Part shown: piece by piece, positions 6,731-15,691 of the stretch
Position numbering within the stretch: the first letter of the stretch is position 1
Layout: each line of letters starts with the position of its first letter
Assembly (NCBI GenBank): GCA_021779095.1
Contig: JAJYBI010000008.1
Span: forward strand, 1-42,970
Direction: 5' to 3'
Length of the DNA stretch: 42,970 bases
DNA from: Deltaproteobacteria bacterium
Lineage (GTDB): Bacteria > Desulfobacterota > Desulfuromonadia > Geobacterales > JAJYBI01
Notes under the pieces: generated by a model
Told to the model about the DNA's origin: nothing
What the model saw: only the letters and a program-made list of their open reading frames with translations
Database searches by the model: none
Position numbers and translations under genes: made by a program

Positions 6731-7684
6731 TCAGACGTTTTCGTCCACGCGGCCGATCTCCCGCTGATAGACCTCTTCGAGGATCTCCTTCCCCCCGTTG
6801 CGCAAGAGCCGTTCGGCCAGTTCGCAGCCGAGGTGTTCGCAGGCATCCACCGGGCCGTTGATGCTCTCCTTGAGGGTCCGGGTGCCGTCCACCGAGGCGA
6901 TGAAGCCGGTCAGGGTCAGCTGGTCGCCGTCCACCTGGCCGTAGGCGGCGATGGGTACCTGGCAGCCCCCTTCGCAGCGCTTCAGGAGCGCCCGTTCCGC
7001 CCGCACCGCGTAGCTGGTGGCCGGGTGGTTGAAGAAGGCGATGGTTTCCTTCACCGCCTCGTTGTCGAGGGCGCATTCGATCCCCAGCGCCCCCTGGCCG
7101 ATGGCGGGCAGCGACAGGTCGGTGGGGAGCAGTTCGGTGACGTTCTCGGTGAAGCCGAGCCGGTTCAGCCCCGCGGCGGCGAGGATGACGGCGTCCAGCC
7201 CCTCGGTGTCCAGCTTCTTCATGCGGGTTTCCACGTTGCCGCGGATGATGACCATCTCCAGGTCGGGGCGCGCCTTCAGGAGCTGCGCCTGGCGGCGCAG
7301 TGCCGAGGTGCCGATCTTCGCCCCTAACGGCAGGTCGGCGAACTTCACCCCCTTGGAGATGACCGCGTCCCGCGGGTCCTCGCGCTCGGTGATGCAGTAC
7401 AGCCCCAGCCCTTCCGGGAACTCGGTGGGGACGTCCTTCATGCTGTGCACGGCGATGTCGATCTCGCCCCGCAGCATCGCCTCCTCGATCTCCTTCACGA
7501 AGAGCCCCTTGCCCCCCACCTGGGCCAGTGGCACGTCGAGGATCTTGTCGCCGATGGTCTTGATCTTGACGAGCGTCACCTCCATGCCGGGGTATTTCTT
7601 CTCCAGCTCGGACTTCACCCAGTTCGCCTGCCAGAGCGCCAGCTGGCTGGCGCGGGTACCTATGCGTAGTTGTTTCAGGGCCAT
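6731..7684 (-). CDS. hemC: Porphobilinogen deaminase (hydroxymethylbilane synthase)
   Basis: 317 residues, the normal family length. It joins four porphobilinogens into hydroxymethylbilane in the cytoplasm. Seen: IGTRASQLALWQANWV at the start, HSMKDVPTEFPEGL, TSALRRQAQLL, IRGNVETRMKKLD, and the ERALLKRCEGGCQVP loop that holds the dipyrromethane-linking cysteine. The ATG at 7684 follows AAAGGAG. hemA lies upstream and cobA-hemD downstream, so the product of this enzyme meets the next enzyme of the operon. Confidence 0.97.
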   Translation of the reverse strand: MALKQLRIGTRASQLALWQANWVKSELEKKYPGMEVTLVKIKTIGDKILDVPLAQVGGKGLFVKEIEEAMLRGEIDIAVHSMKDVPTEFPEGLGLYCITEREDPRDAVISKGVKFADLPLGAKIGTSALRRQAQLLKARPDLEMVIIRGNVETRMKKLDTEGLDAVILAAAGLNRLGFTENVTELLPTDLSLPAIGQGALGIECALDNEAVKETIAFFNHPATSYAVRAERALLKRCEGGCQVPIAAYGQVDGDQLTLTGFIASVDGTRTLKESINGPVDACEHLGCELAERLLRNGGKEILEEVYQREIGRVDENV

Positions 7685-7701
7685 GTGTAACTCCTTTGTA
7701 A

Positions 7702-7770
7702 GGGCGCAAGGCGCAGGGCGCAGGGCGCAAGGATTGGAACCCTGTGCCTTGTGCCCTGAGCCCAGTGCCC
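7702..7770. repeat. Palindromic element (GGGCACAAGG type) between hemA and hemC
   Basis: Left arm of GGGCGCAAGGCGCAGGG-type repeats (7702-7732) and right arm ending CCTTGTGCCCTGAGCCC-like (7740-7770). Same family as 31968-32029. It lies within the presumed operon and leaves the hemC ribosome binding site intact. Confidence 0.75.
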
Positions 7771-7776
7771 GCTTTA

Positions 7777-9078
7777 TTACTCTTCCAGCTCCAGCATGCC
7801 GTGGTCCTGCCCCGCGGTCTCAAGCCCGTACAGGCTGCGCAGGGCGTCCACGTACAGGTCGGTGCGGTTCCCCTGGCCGGTCTGCTTCAAAAGGCTCGTG
7901 GGGGGGTGGAGCAGCTTGTTGACGATGGCGGCGGTGAGCGCCTCCAGCCGCTTCTGGCCGTCGGGGGGAAGCTCCTTCCAGGTCGAGAGGGTCTTGTCCA
8001 GTTCCGCCTTGCGGACCTCCTCGAAGCGGTTGCGGAGCGCCACGATGGTGGGGGTCACCTCCAGGGAGGAGAGCCACTTGAAGAACTGGCCGATCTCCTG
8101 CTCGACGATCGCCTCGGCCTTGGCCGCCTCGACCTTCCGCTGCTCCAGGTTGGATTCCACCACGCCGTTCAGGTCGTCCACGGTGTAGAGAAAGACGTTC
8201 TCGATACCGTTCACCTTGGGGTCGATGTCCCGGGGAACGGCGATGTCGATGAAGAACATCGGCTTGTGCCTGCGGCGGCGGATGACCTCTTCCATCTCCT
8301 TCGGCTTGATGATGAAGTGGGGGGCGCCGGTGGAGGAGAGGATGATGTCCGCCTTGTGCAGCTGGTCGAACAGGTCCTCGAAGTTCACCGGCTTGCCGTC
8401 GAACTCCTCCGCCAGCTTCACCGCCCGTTCATAGGTCCGGTTGGTGACCATGACCCCGTTCACCCCGGTGTTGATGAAATGCTTGGCCGCCAGCTCGCAC
8501 ATCTCGCCGGCGCCGATCAGCATGACGGTCTTGTCCGACAGGTCGCCGAAGATCTTCTTGGCCAGCTCCACGGCGGCGAAGGCGACGGATACGGCGGAGG
8601 AGGCGATCTTCGTCTCGGTGCGCACCCTTTTCGCGACGGAAAACGCCTTGTGCAGGAACCGGTTGAGGATGATCCCCGAGGATTTGTACTCGGCGGCGTA
8701 GCCGTAGGAGGTCTTGATCTGCCCGAGGATCTGCGGTTCCCCCACCACCATGGAGTCGAGGCTGGAGGCGACCCGGAAGACGTGGCGGATGGCCGCCTCC
8801 TCGTGGTAGCTGTACAGGTGCGGTTCGAGCATCTCCAGCGCCAGGTGGTGGTAGTCGGCCAGGAACCGTTTCAGCCGGGCGGTGCCGCCGGCGATGTCGC
8901 GGGTGGTGGCGTAGATCTCCACCCGGTTGCAGGTGGAGACGATGACCGCCTCGGTGATGTCGGGGAGGGCGACCACCTGCTGCAGCGGCTTTTCCATCTG
9001 GGTGGGGGAGAAAGCGACTTTTTCCCGTATTTCCACGGTGGCCGTCTTGTGGGACAGCCCCACTACAATAATGTTCAT
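7777..9078 (-). CDS. hemA: Glutamyl-tRNA reductase
   Basis: 433 residues. It reduces glutamyl-tRNA to glutamate-1-semialdehyde, the first committed step of C5-route tetrapyrrole synthesis. Seen: GLSHKTA near residue 7, the catalytic cysteine in [10 protein letters not shown] (Cys50), an NADPH-binding [13 protein letters not shown] at about 190, and the C-terminal dimerisation helices. The ATG at 9078 is 18 bp downstream of the CcsA-type gene, so the two are very likely co-translated. Confidence 0.97.
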   Translation of the reverse strand: MNIIVVGLSHKTATVEIREKVAFSPTQMEKPLQQVVALPDITEAVIVSTCNRVEIYATTRDIAGGTARLKRFLADYHHLALEMLEPHLYSYHEEAAIRHVFRVASSLDSMVVGEPQILGQIKTSYGYAAEYKSSGIILNRFLHKAFSVAKRVRTETKIASSAVSVAFAAVELAKKIFGDLSDKTVMLIGAGEMCELAAKHFINTGVNGVMVTNRTYERAVKLAEEFDGKPVNFEDLFDQLHKADIILSSTGAPHFIIKPKEMEEVIRRRRHKPMFFIDIAVPRDIDPKVNGIENVFLYTVDDLNGVVESNLEQRKVEAAKAEAIVEQEIGQFFKWLSSLEVTPTIVALRNRFEEVRKAELDKTLSTWKELPPDGQKRLEALTAAIVNKLLHPPTSLLKQTGQGNRTDLYVDALRSLYGLETAGQDHGMLELEE

Positions 9079-9096
9079 AACCGATACGCCTCTGAA

Positions 9097-9912
9097 TTAT
9101 TTGTAACTGTGCAGTCCGGGCAGCAGCAGGTTCACCCCGATGAAGGTGAAGAGCAGGATGCAGAAGCCGACGATGGAGAGGATGGCGGCCTTGCGTCCCC
9201 GCCAGCCGGTGGTCAGCCTGCCGTGCAGAAGCGCCGCGTAGACGAACCAGGTGATGAGCGACCAGGTCTCCTTGGGGTCCCAGCTCCAGTAGGTGCCCCA
9301 CGCCGTCTCCGCCCAGATGGCGCCGGCGATGATGGCGAAGGTGAGGAGCGGAAAACCGAAGGTGAGGCAGCGGTAGTTGATGTCGTCCAGCGTGTCCAGC
9401 GACGGGAGCCGCTGGAACATGGCACCCAGCTTCCGGTTCTTCAGCATGTGGGACTGGATGAGGTACATGATGGCGGCGCCGAAGGCGATGCCGAACATGG
9501 CGTAGCCCAAAAACGCCATGGTCGTGTGGAAGAACAGCCACTTGCTCTTGAGTGCCGGGTTGAGCGGGGCGATGTTTGCCGGAAAGAGGGTGGAAACCCC
9601 CATCAGCACGAGCGCCAGCGGGGTGACGAAGGAGCCGAGGACGACGAGCTTGTACCGCCGGTCGAAGGCGATGAAAATCCCCACGAGGGCGAGGCTGAAG
9701 AAGGAGAACGACTCGTGCAGGTTGGTGATGGGGGTATGGCCCGCCTCCAGGTAACGGTCGAAGGTGAAGGCGCAGTGGGTGAGAAACCCGGTGGAGATGA
9801 TCCAGCGGGCGGCACTCCCCAACGCCTGCTGCGGCTTGACCAGATAGACGAGGTAGGCGACCGTTGCGACGAAGTACAGTCCGAGCGTGAGGTAGAAGAA
9901 GAGGGCGTTCAT
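9097..9912 (-). CDS. CcsA/HemX-type cytochrome c assembly membrane protein
   Basis: 271 residues from the ATG at 9912, with about eight hydrophobic segments. It carries the tryptophan-rich WWD-type signature WGTYWSWDPKETWSL (about residue 205), which in CcsA/CcmC proteins presents heme for cytochrome c attachment. The position directly before hemA matches the HemX arrangement known from other bacteria, where such a protein may also influence HemA level. The start overlaps the 3' end of the precorrin-2 dehydrogenase gene by four bases. The longer frame to 10002 is rejected because it runs through that gene. Confidence 0.88.
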   Translation of the reverse strand: MNALFFYLTLGLYFVATVAYLVYLVKPQQALGSAARWIISTGFLTHCAFTFDRYLEAGHTPITNLHESFSFFSLALVGIFIAFDRRYKLVVLGSFVTPLALVLMGVSTLFPANIAPLNPALKSKWLFFHTTMAFLGYAMFGIAFGAAIMYLIQSHMLKNRKLGAMFQRLPSLDTLDDINYRCLTFGFPLLTFAIIAGAIWAETAWGTYWSWDPKETWSLITWFVYAALLHGRLTTGWRGRKAAILSIVGFCILLFTFIGVNLLLPGLHSYK

Positions 9913-10583
9913 GCAGGGTCCTTTGTTCCCGCCGCAAGTTCGTCCAGGGAGTAGCCCGGGCCGAGCGTCTGCAGGAGAAGGGCGTTCAGTTCGGGGATGC
10001 ACCCCTCGCGGATCATGCGGGGAATGTCCCGTCCCGCCAGGGAGTTTAAAATCTGCTTATTGTATGGCCTGTCTCCCCGCTGCGTCAACAGCTTTTCGCG
10101 GATGGAGCCGAGGAGCTGCACGGTCCGGGCGTATTCGGGGCCGAACTGCCGCTCCAGCTCCTGACGTATCCGCCGGGACAGGGCGGGGCAGCGGCCGCCG
10201 GTGGAGACGGTGATGACGAGATCGCCCCGGAGGACGCGGGAGGGGGAGATGAAACTGCCGGACAGCGGTGCGTCGGCCACGGTGACGAGGATGCCGGCCT
10301 CCCTTGCGTCTTTCGCAACCGTCCCGTTGACGGCCGGGTCGTCCGCGGCGGCGAAGGCGATGAACGCACCGTCCAGGTCGCCGGTCCGGTAGGGGCGATC
10401 GTGGTGCGCGAGCGCTCCATTGTCCCGCAGGGCCGCCAGCTCCGGGTGGAGGGCGGGGGCGACCACGGCGACCCGGGCGCCGGCCTCCATGAGGCTCCGG
10501 CACTTGCGCAGCGCCACCTCGCCGCCGCCGACCACCACGGCACGGCGACCCTCCATCTCCAGGTGTATCGGCAGGTATCCCAT
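9909..10583 (-). CDS. Precorrin-2 dehydrogenase / sirohydrochlorin synthase (Met8/CysG-N type)
   Basis: 224 residues. It oxidises precorrin-2 to sirohydrochlorin with NAD; Met8-type enzymes may also chelate iron. Seen: MGYLPIHLEMEGRRAVVVGGG Rossmann start with VALRKC, and the SGSFISPSRVLRGDLVITVSTGGRCPAL block. The ATG at 10583 is preceded by GAGGGGGAG; an earlier start at 10622 is rejected for lack of conservation in the added residues. First gene of the tetrapyrrole cluster. Its product would feed siroheme, and also CbiX, whose gene is at the right edge. Confidence 0.92.
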   Translation of the reverse strand: MGYLPIHLEMEGRRAVVVGGGEVALRKCRSLMEAGARVAVVAPALHPELAALRDNGALAHHDRPYRTGDLDGAFIAFAAADDPAVNGTVAKDAREAGILVTVADAPLSGSFISPSRVLRGDLVITVSTGGRCPALSRRIRQELERQFGPEYARTVQLLGSIREKLLTQRGDRPYNKQILNSLAGRDIPRMIREGCIPELNALLLQTLGPGYSLDELAAGTKDPA

Positions 10584-10675
10584 CGCTCCCCCTCGTCGGA
10601 CTTCCCGTGACGCATCATACATGACCGGCCTGCCGGCCGCAAGGGTGCGGACCGTTTACGGCGCCGGTTTCCGCC

Positions 10676-10704
10676 TTGACGCTGCCGGGGGGCTCTGCAA
10701 TAAT
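10676..10704 (+). promoter_or_regulatory. Candidate sigma70-type promoter for the solute-binding protein gene
   Basis: TTGACG (10676-10681), 17-bp spacer, AATAAT (10699-10704), 43 bp before the GTG start. Confidence 0.4.
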
Positions 10705-10747
10705 CTGCCTGTGCCGGTACTGAAAACGGTGCGGGGAGGAGTCATCC

Positions 10748-11539
10748 GTGAGAAAGTGCGTCATGCTGTGGGGCGGTATCGCCATGCTTGTCCTGGCCGC
10801 AACGGCCCATGCCGCCGACGGGTCGTGGGGCCGGGTGAAGAGTGCGGGGAAGCTCGTGCTGGGGCTGGACGACTCCTTCCCCCTCATGGGGTTCCGGGAC
10901 GGGGACGGGAAGCTCGCCGGGTTCGACATCGACCTTGCCGGCGAGGTGGGCCGGCGGCTGGGGGTGACGGTTCAGTGGCAGCCGACCCGGTGGGACGGGA
11001 TCGTTTCCGCCCTGAACGGCGGCCGGTTCGATGCCATATGGAACGGGATGACCATCACGGACGAACGGGCCCGGGTGGTGGCCTTCACCCGCCCCTATAT
11101 CATGGGTGGGCAGATCGCGGTCGTCCGGAGCGGCGACAAGCGGCTCCGGCGTCTGCAGGAGCTGAAGGGGATGCGGGCGGGGGCGGTCGCCGGCGCGCCC
11201 GGCATGACGGCGCTGGAACGGTTCTCCCCGCAGCCGAAGGTGATCGTGGCGTACGAGAGCATCCCGGCGGCGCTGACGGGGCTTTCGGCCGGTTCCGTCG
11301 ACGTGGTGGTTGCCGACTGCATGCCGCTCCGCGACGCGCTGGCAAAGCAGCCCGGCCGGTTCCGGATCGTCCCCGGCTACGTCCACCGGGAGCCGTTCGG
11401 CGTGGCGTTCCGCCGGGACGAGAAGGAGCTCCGGGACCGGGTGCAGCGGACGCTCGATGCGATCCGGAAGGACGGCACCATGGCAAAACTGTCGCGGAAG
11501 TGGTTCGGGGAGGACCTGACGAACCCGAAGAAATGGTAG
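10748..11539 (+). CDS. Family 3 extracellular solute-binding protein
   Basis: 263 residues with a signal peptide (cleavage likely after AHA, about residue 22). The fold is that of periplasmic amino-acid or small-solute receptors: GKLVLGLDDSFPLMGFRD...GFDIDLAGEVGRRLGV, then RWDGIVSALNGGRFDAIWNGMTIT and a C-terminal RDRVQRTLDAIRKDGTMAKLSRKWFG. The GTG start at 10748 follows GGAGGA. No permease or ATPase gene is adjacent, so it is an orphan receptor; it could serve a transporter elsewhere. It converges with radC, leaving a 4-bp gap. Confidence 0.88.
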   Translation: MRKCVMLWGGIAMLVLAATAHAADGSWGRVKSAGKLVLGLDDSFPLMGFRDGDGKLAGFDIDLAGEVGRRLGVTVQWQPTRWDGIVSALNGGRFDAIWNGMTITDERARVVAFTRPYIMGGQIAVVRSGDKRLRRLQELKGMRAGAVAGAPGMTALERFSPQPKVIVAYESIPAALTGLSAGSVDVVVADCMPLRDALAKQPGRFRIVPGYVHREPFGVAFRRDEKELRDRVQRTLDAIRKDGTMAKLSRKWFGEDLTNPKKW

Positions 11540-11543
11540 GACG

Positions 11544-12233
11544 TTACAGCAGTCCCAGGTCGGCGAAGCTCGTGTACCGTTCGTCGCCGATGATGATATG
11601 GTCCAGCACCCGGATCCCCAGGAGGTCGCCGGCCTCCTTCAGGCGGCGGGTGATCTCCGTGTCCTCCCGGCTGGGGGCCGGGTCGCCGGTGGGGTGGTTG
11701 TGGATCAGGATGACGGCGGCGGCGGAGTCCCGCACCGCCGGGTTGAACACCTCCCGCGGGTGGACGATGCTCTGGTTCAGCGACCCCTCGGAGATCGGCA
11801 CCTTGCGGATGATCCGGTTCTTGCCGTCCAGGAGCAGCACGAAGAAGTACTCCTTGCGGGCATCGCGGTAGGCGTGGTGGAAGTAGTCGAACACCTGGCG
11901 CGGCGAGGTGAACCGCTCCATCGTCTCCATCCGCCGCGACCGGAACCGCTTCCCCAGCTCCAGCGCCGCCTTTACGGAGGCGGCCTTGGCGAGCCCCGCC
12001 CCCTTCACCCGGCAGGTCTCCGTTATCGTGGCGGCGGCGAGTTTGCGCAGGTCACCGTCGAACGCCTGCAGGAGGTCGCGCCCCAGGTCGATGGCGCTCT
12101 TGCCCGCCGCCGCGTCGCCGGTGCGCAGGACCAGCGCCAGGAGCTCCGCGTCGGTCAACTGCTCCGCTCCCCCCTTCAGCAGCTTTTCCCGCGGCCGCTC
12201 GTCCTCCGGCCATTCCTTGATCCCACCACCCAT
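11544..12233 (-). CDS. radC: RadC family (JAB/MPN domain) protein
   Basis: 229 residues. An N-terminal helix-hairpin-helix part (about 1-95) is followed by a JAMM metalloprotease-like domain with HNHPTGDPAPSRED, which supplies the His-x-His...Asp metal ligands, and a glutamate upstream. RadC was named for DNA repair, but its molecular role is unsettled. The ATG at 12233 follows GAGGAG, and that ribosome binding site overlaps the end of uppP, so the two genes are likely co-transcribed. Confidence 0.95.
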   Translation of the reverse strand: MGGGIKEWPEDERPREKLLKGGAEQLTDAELLALVLRTGDAAAGKSAIDLGRDLLQAFDGDLRKLAAATITETCRVKGAGLAKAASVKAALELGKRFRSRRMETMERFTSPRQVFDYFHHAYRDARKEYFFVLLLDGKNRIIRKVPISEGSLNQSIVHPREVFNPAVRDSAAAVILIHNHPTGDPAPSREDTEITRRLKEAGDLLGIRVLDHIIIGDERYTSFADLGLL

Positions 12234-12244
12234 CCGTTATCTCC

Positions 12245-13060
12245 TCAGAATCCCGCGCAGAGTGCCGCCACCACCGCAGTCCCTACGATCAGCCGGTACC
12301 AGACGAAGGGGTAGAGCGAGCACTTCTTTACGAGGCGGAGCAGGAATACGACGCTCAGGTAGCCGAAGAACGCCGAGGTACCGATACCGATGAGAAGCGG
12401 CGCGACCTCGTTGACGGGGATGCCGTCCCGCACCAGGTGGCCGAGCTTCAGCGCGGCGGCGCCGGCCACTACCGGCAGCGACATGAGGAACGAGAACCGG
12501 GCGGCCGTGTCACGGTTGTAGCCGAGCAGAAGCGCCGCGGTGATGGTGATCCCCGAGCGGGAGATACCCGGCAGTAGGGCGAGGCACTGGGCGAGGCCGA
12601 TGATGACGGCGGCGCCCAGGGTCATCCGGTCCATCTTCCACCGCTTCGCCCCCATGGTGTCCGCATAGGCAAGGGTGAGGCCGACGACGATCAGGAAGAC
12701 GGCGATCAGGAGGGGACTTTCCCGGAAGATCCGTTCGATCGGCTCTTCCAGGGCCTTGCCGACGATGGCCGCCGGGACCGTGGCGACGACGATGTAGAAC
12801 GGCAGCCGGCTGGCGGGGGTGGTGAGGCCGCGGCCGGTGATCCCGCCGAAAAAGTTGACGGTCAGCTCCAGGATGTCCCGCCAGAAGTAGAGCGCCAGGG
12901 CGAGAAAGGTCCCCAGGTGCAGCGCCACGTCGAAGGAGAGCCCCGACTCGGGCCAGCGGAGGAAGTGGGGGATCAGGATCAGATGGGCCGAGCTGCTGAT
13001 GGGGAGGATCTCCGTCAACCCCTGGACCGTTCCCAGCACGGCGGCGTGCAATGGATTCAT
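12245..13060 (-). CDS. uppP: Undecaprenyl-diphosphatase
   Basis: 271 residues from the ATG at 13060. It recycles the lipid carrier of cell-wall synthesis in the inner membrane and can confer bacitracin tolerance. Seen: the catalytic GLTEILPISSSAHL motif near residue 20, LLPGISRSG in the second half, and about eight hydrophobic segments. The open frame reaching 13147 is rejected because the added residues are not membrane-like and do not match the family start MNPLHAAVLG. Divergent from the DUF47-pit pair. Confidence 0.96.
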   Translation of the reverse strand: MNPLHAAVLGTVQGLTEILPISSSAHLILIPHFLRWPESGLSFDVALHLGTFLALALYFWRDILELTVNFFGGITGRGLTTPASRLPFYIVVATVPAAIVGKALEEPIERIFRESPLLIAVFLIVVGLTLAYADTMGAKRWKMDRMTLGAAVIIGLAQCLALLPGISRSGITITAALLLGYNRDTAARFSFLMSLPVVAGAAALKLGHLVRDGIPVNEVAPLLIGIGTSAFFGYLSVVFLLRLVKKCSLYPFVWYRLIVGTAVVAALCAGF

Positions 13061-13149
13061 ACCCGTTCCTTCGATAACGTACTGAAATACGGTGCACGAT
13101 AAGTCACGGGCCGGGGAAAAGCAAGCCAAAACCGGCCGCCGTAGCACGC

Positions 13150-13171
13150 CTGTAACATAGTTGTAGCATGC
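13150..13171 (+). promoter_or_regulatory. Possible Pho box upstream of DUF47-pit
   Basis: CTGTAAC-n4-TTGTAGC forms two related heptamers with the 11-bp period of PhoB sites (consensus CTGTCAT-n4-CTGTCAT). The CTGT/TTGT halves match and the remainder only partly. Position upstream of a phosphate transporter supports it. Confidence 0.35.
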
Positions 13172-13240
13172 CCGACAAAACTGTGGTAAGTGTAATCGGT
13201 TTCAGATGTTAGGCCAATTTCATATGCACCCGGAGGACCC

Positions 13241-13858
13241 ATGTTCGGACTGATCCCGAAAAACGAAAAATTCTTCACCATGTTCAAGGATATGACGGTG
13301 ATTATCAACGAGGGGGCCCAGCTGCTGAAGAACATGCTGGACAGCTACGAGGACCCGATGGGGAGCCAGCGGAAGATCAAGGACGTGGAGCACAAGGGTG
13401 ATGTGCAGACCCACGAGATCGTCAAGAGCCTCAACAAGAGTTTCGTGACCCCGTTCGACCGTGAGGACATCTACGCCCTTTCGGCGGCGCTGGACGACAT
13501 CCTCGATCTGATCGACGCCTCGGCGAAGCGGTTCGTCATGTACCGGGTGGAGAAGCCGACCCCCGAGGCGAAGGAGCTGGCGTTCATCATCCTCAAGTCG
13601 TGCCAGACCATCGAGAAGGCGGTTTCGCACCTGGGGGGGAAACTGGAGGTCATCTCCGAGTACTGCGTGGAGGTCAACGCCCTGGAAAACGAGGCGGACC
13701 GGGTCTGCCGCGAGGCGGTGTGCCGGCTCTTCGACGAGGAGAAGGACCCGATCCGGCTGATCAAGTGGAAGGAGATCTACGAGACCCTGGAGATGGCCAC
13801 GGACAAGTGCGAAGACGCCGCAAACATCCTGGAAAGCGTGGTGGTGAAAAATGCTTGA
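13241..13858 (+). CDS. DUF47/PhoU-like accessory protein of phosphate transport
   Basis: 205 residues, all alpha. It belongs to the DUF47 group related to PhoU: start MFGLIPKNEKFF, central DREDIYALSAALDDILDLIDA, and VNALENEADR. Such proteins are encoded with Pit transporters and are thought to modulate them, perhaps through bound metal. GGAGG precedes the ATG at 13241. It overlaps pit by 8 bp, indicating translational coupling. Confidence 0.93.
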   Translation: MFGLIPKNEKFFTMFKDMTVIINEGAQLLKNMLDSYEDPMGSQRKIKDVEHKGDVQTHEIVKSLNKSFVTPFDREDIYALSAALDDILDLIDASAKRFVMYRVEKPTPEAKELAFIILKSCQTIEKAVSHLGGKLEVISEYCVEVNALENEADRVCREAVCRLFDEEKDPIRLIKWKEIYETLEMATDKCEDAANILESVVVKNA

Positions 13859-14885
13859 TCTCACCCTGGTGATGCTGCTGCTGGTCGTGGCGGCGGCGCT
13901 GATCTTCGACTACGTCAACGGGTTCCACGACACCGCCAACGCCATCGCCACCTGCGTCTCCACCCGGGCCATGTCCGTGCGGTCCGCCATCGTCATGGCG
14001 GCGGGGCTCAACTTCGTCGGCGCCATGATCTCCACCAAGGTAGCGGGGACCATCGGCAAGGGGATCGTGGACGGGAGCAACGTCACCCAGATGGTGGTGC
14101 TGGCGGGTATCCTCGGGGCGATCATCTGGGACCTGATCACCTGGTACTACGGGATGCCGGCGTCATCCTCCCACGCCATCATCGGCGGCATCATGGGGGC
14201 GGTCACCGCCCATGCCGGCGCGTCGGCCCTGCACTGGCACGGCCTGGAGAAGATCATCCTCGCCCTGATCATCTCCCCCATCCTGGGAACGATCATCGGT
14301 TTCATCTTCATGGTGATCATGATGTGGAGCTTCCGCAACACGCCGCCCCATGCGCTCAACAAGGGGTTCCGCAAGCTGCAGGTGGTGTCGGCCGGCTTCA
14401 TGGCGTTCTCACACGGCACGGCGGACGCCCAGAAGTCCATGGGGGTCATCACCATGGCGCTGGTGAGCTTCGGCACCATGACCACGCTCAACGTTCCGTC
14501 ATGGTTGAAGCTGACCACCTTCGACGTCCCCACCTGGGTGAAGATCGCCTGCGCCGTCGCCATGGGGCTCGGCACCGCCGCCGGCGGCTGGCGCATCATC
14601 AAGACCGTCGGCCGGGATTTCGTGAAGCTGCAGCCGGTGCACGGCTTCTGCGTCGAGACGGCGTCCGCCGGTGTCATACTCGGCGCCGCGGCGATGGGGA
14701 TGCCCACGAGCACCACACATGTCATCACGTCGGCGATCCTCGGCGTCGGCCTCTCCAAGCGGATGTCGGCGGTGAACTGGGGGATCGCCTACCGGATACT
14801 CTGGGCATGGATACTGACCATCCCGGCCTCCGCCGCCGTGGCGTATGTCGCCTACGTCGTGCTGAACCCGTTCCTCGGCAGATAG
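13851..14885 (+). CDS. pit: Low-affinity inorganic phosphate transporter (Pit family)
   Basis: 344 residues with about nine to ten membrane segments. It has the duplicated Pit signature: DYVNGFHDTANAIATCVSTRAM near the N-terminus and its partner AFSHGTADAQKSMGVITMAL in the middle, plus GMPTSTTHVITSAILGVG. These proteins take up metal-phosphate in symport with protons in the inner membrane. It is coupled to the DUF47 gene and followed by a good terminator. Confidence 0.95.
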   Translation: MLDLTLVMLLLVVAAALIFDYVNGFHDTANAIATCVSTRAMSVRSAIVMAAGLNFVGAMISTKVAGTIGKGIVDGSNVTQMVVLAGILGAIIWDLITWYYGMPASSSHAIIGGIMGAVTAHAGASALHWHGLEKIILALIISPILGTIIGFIFMVIMMWSFRNTPPHALNKGFRKLQVVSAGFMAFSHGTADAQKSMGVITMALVSFGTMTTLNVPSWLKLTTFDVPTWVKIACAVAMGLGTAAGGWRIIKTVGRDFVKLQPVHGFCVETASAGVILGAAAMGMPTSTTHVITSAILGVGLSKRMSAVNWGIAYRILWAWILTIPASAAVAYVAYVVLNPFLGR

Positions 14886-14909
14886 GCGCCGATCGGTCGA
14901 TAAACGCAG

Positions 14910-14944
14910 AAGGGGGAGATCACCACGGTGACCTCCCCCTTTTC
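14910..14944. terminator. Bidirectional intrinsic terminator
   Basis: Stem AAGGGGGAG-a-TCAC / GTGA-c-CTCCCCCTT with a 4-nt loop, followed by TTC on the plus strand. It lies between the convergent pit and DUF2062 genes and can serve both. Confidence 0.8.
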
Positions 14945-14961
14945 ATTTTCCCGTATCTCCC

Positions 14962-15444
14962 CTAGTCCAGTTCCTCTCCCGTTGTCTCCATCTCCCGCGT
15001 GAGCGCGGCGAGGGAGTCGTCTTTCCGGCGGAACCGCACCACCAGGTAGTAGCAGATGAAGTAGGAAGTCACCGCCGCCACGAAGCCGAGGACGGACGAT
15101 CCCAGGAGCAGGGTGGCAGCCTGCCCCTTGAGCTGAGCCCATTCGATCCCCCTCACGTGCAGTTCGCCGGGGGGGAGGCCGCGCAGGATGCGTCCCAGCT
15201 TGTAGCTTATGCCCAGCACGGGGAAGATCGTGATCGGCGTGTTGACCCACGATCCGGTGACGCAGGTGAGCTTGTTCAGGCGGAGGATGAAGGCGGCGGC
15301 GATGGCGATGAGGGTGTGGAAGGTGAAGAACGGGGTGAAGCTGATGAAGACCCCCACCGCGAAACCTGCCGCGATGTGGCCCGGATGGTTGTCCAGGGAA
15401 AGGATGGCCTTGAACCGCTTTTTCCAGACCTCCTTGTTCAGCAC
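14962..15444 (-). CDS. DUF2062 domain membrane protein
   Basis: 160 residues. It has the DUF2062 pattern HPGHIAAGFAVGVFISFTPFFTFHT near residue 20, then LNKLTCVTGSWVNTPITIFP, with about three membrane segments. Function is unknown; related proteins sit near envelope or glycan genes. The ATG at 15444 is preceded by GGGGGAACG, a modest ribosome binding site. Single-gene unit, convergent with pit. Confidence 0.9.
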   Translation of the reverse strand: MLNKEVWKKRFKAILSLDNHPGHIAAGFAVGVFISFTPFFTFHTLIAIAAAFILRLNKLTCVTGSWVNTPITIFPVLGISYKLGRILRGLPPGELHVRGIEWAQLKGQAATLLLGSSVLGFVAAVTSYFICYYLVVRFRRKDDSLAALTREMETTGEELD

Positions 15445-15632
15445 ATCGTTCCCCCTTGATCCATGGCCGCGTGGTGCACCGGCGGTTGCCTTCCCGCCGG
15501 CGCGGTGAGGGGCAAGTGTATAGGTCTGTCGGCAGGTTTGTCAATCCATTTGCACCCCGTCATGTATGCCGCCGCCGTAAAACCGTCTCTGCCGTGCGAT
15601 GGCGCTCTCCTCTCCATCGGCTATAATTTCTC

Positions 15633-15661
15633 TTGACTGTATTAGGCTGGTAATATATATA
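15633..15661 (+). promoter_or_regulatory. Candidate promoter of the efflux operon
   Basis: TTGACT (15633-15638), 17-bp spacer, TATATA (15656-15661). The region through 15685 is very AT-rich and partly palindromic (ATATATAC...CCATATAT), so a repressor operator may overlap. Confidence 0.45.
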
Positions 15662-15691
15662 CAAATCCATATATTGAAGTATGGAGGGACA

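Noticed and set aside
7744..9954. Very long plus-strand frames opposite hemA and the ccsA-type gene
   Set aside because: Mirror frames of GC-rich genes; composition lacks domain signals and the minus-strand genes are clear family members.
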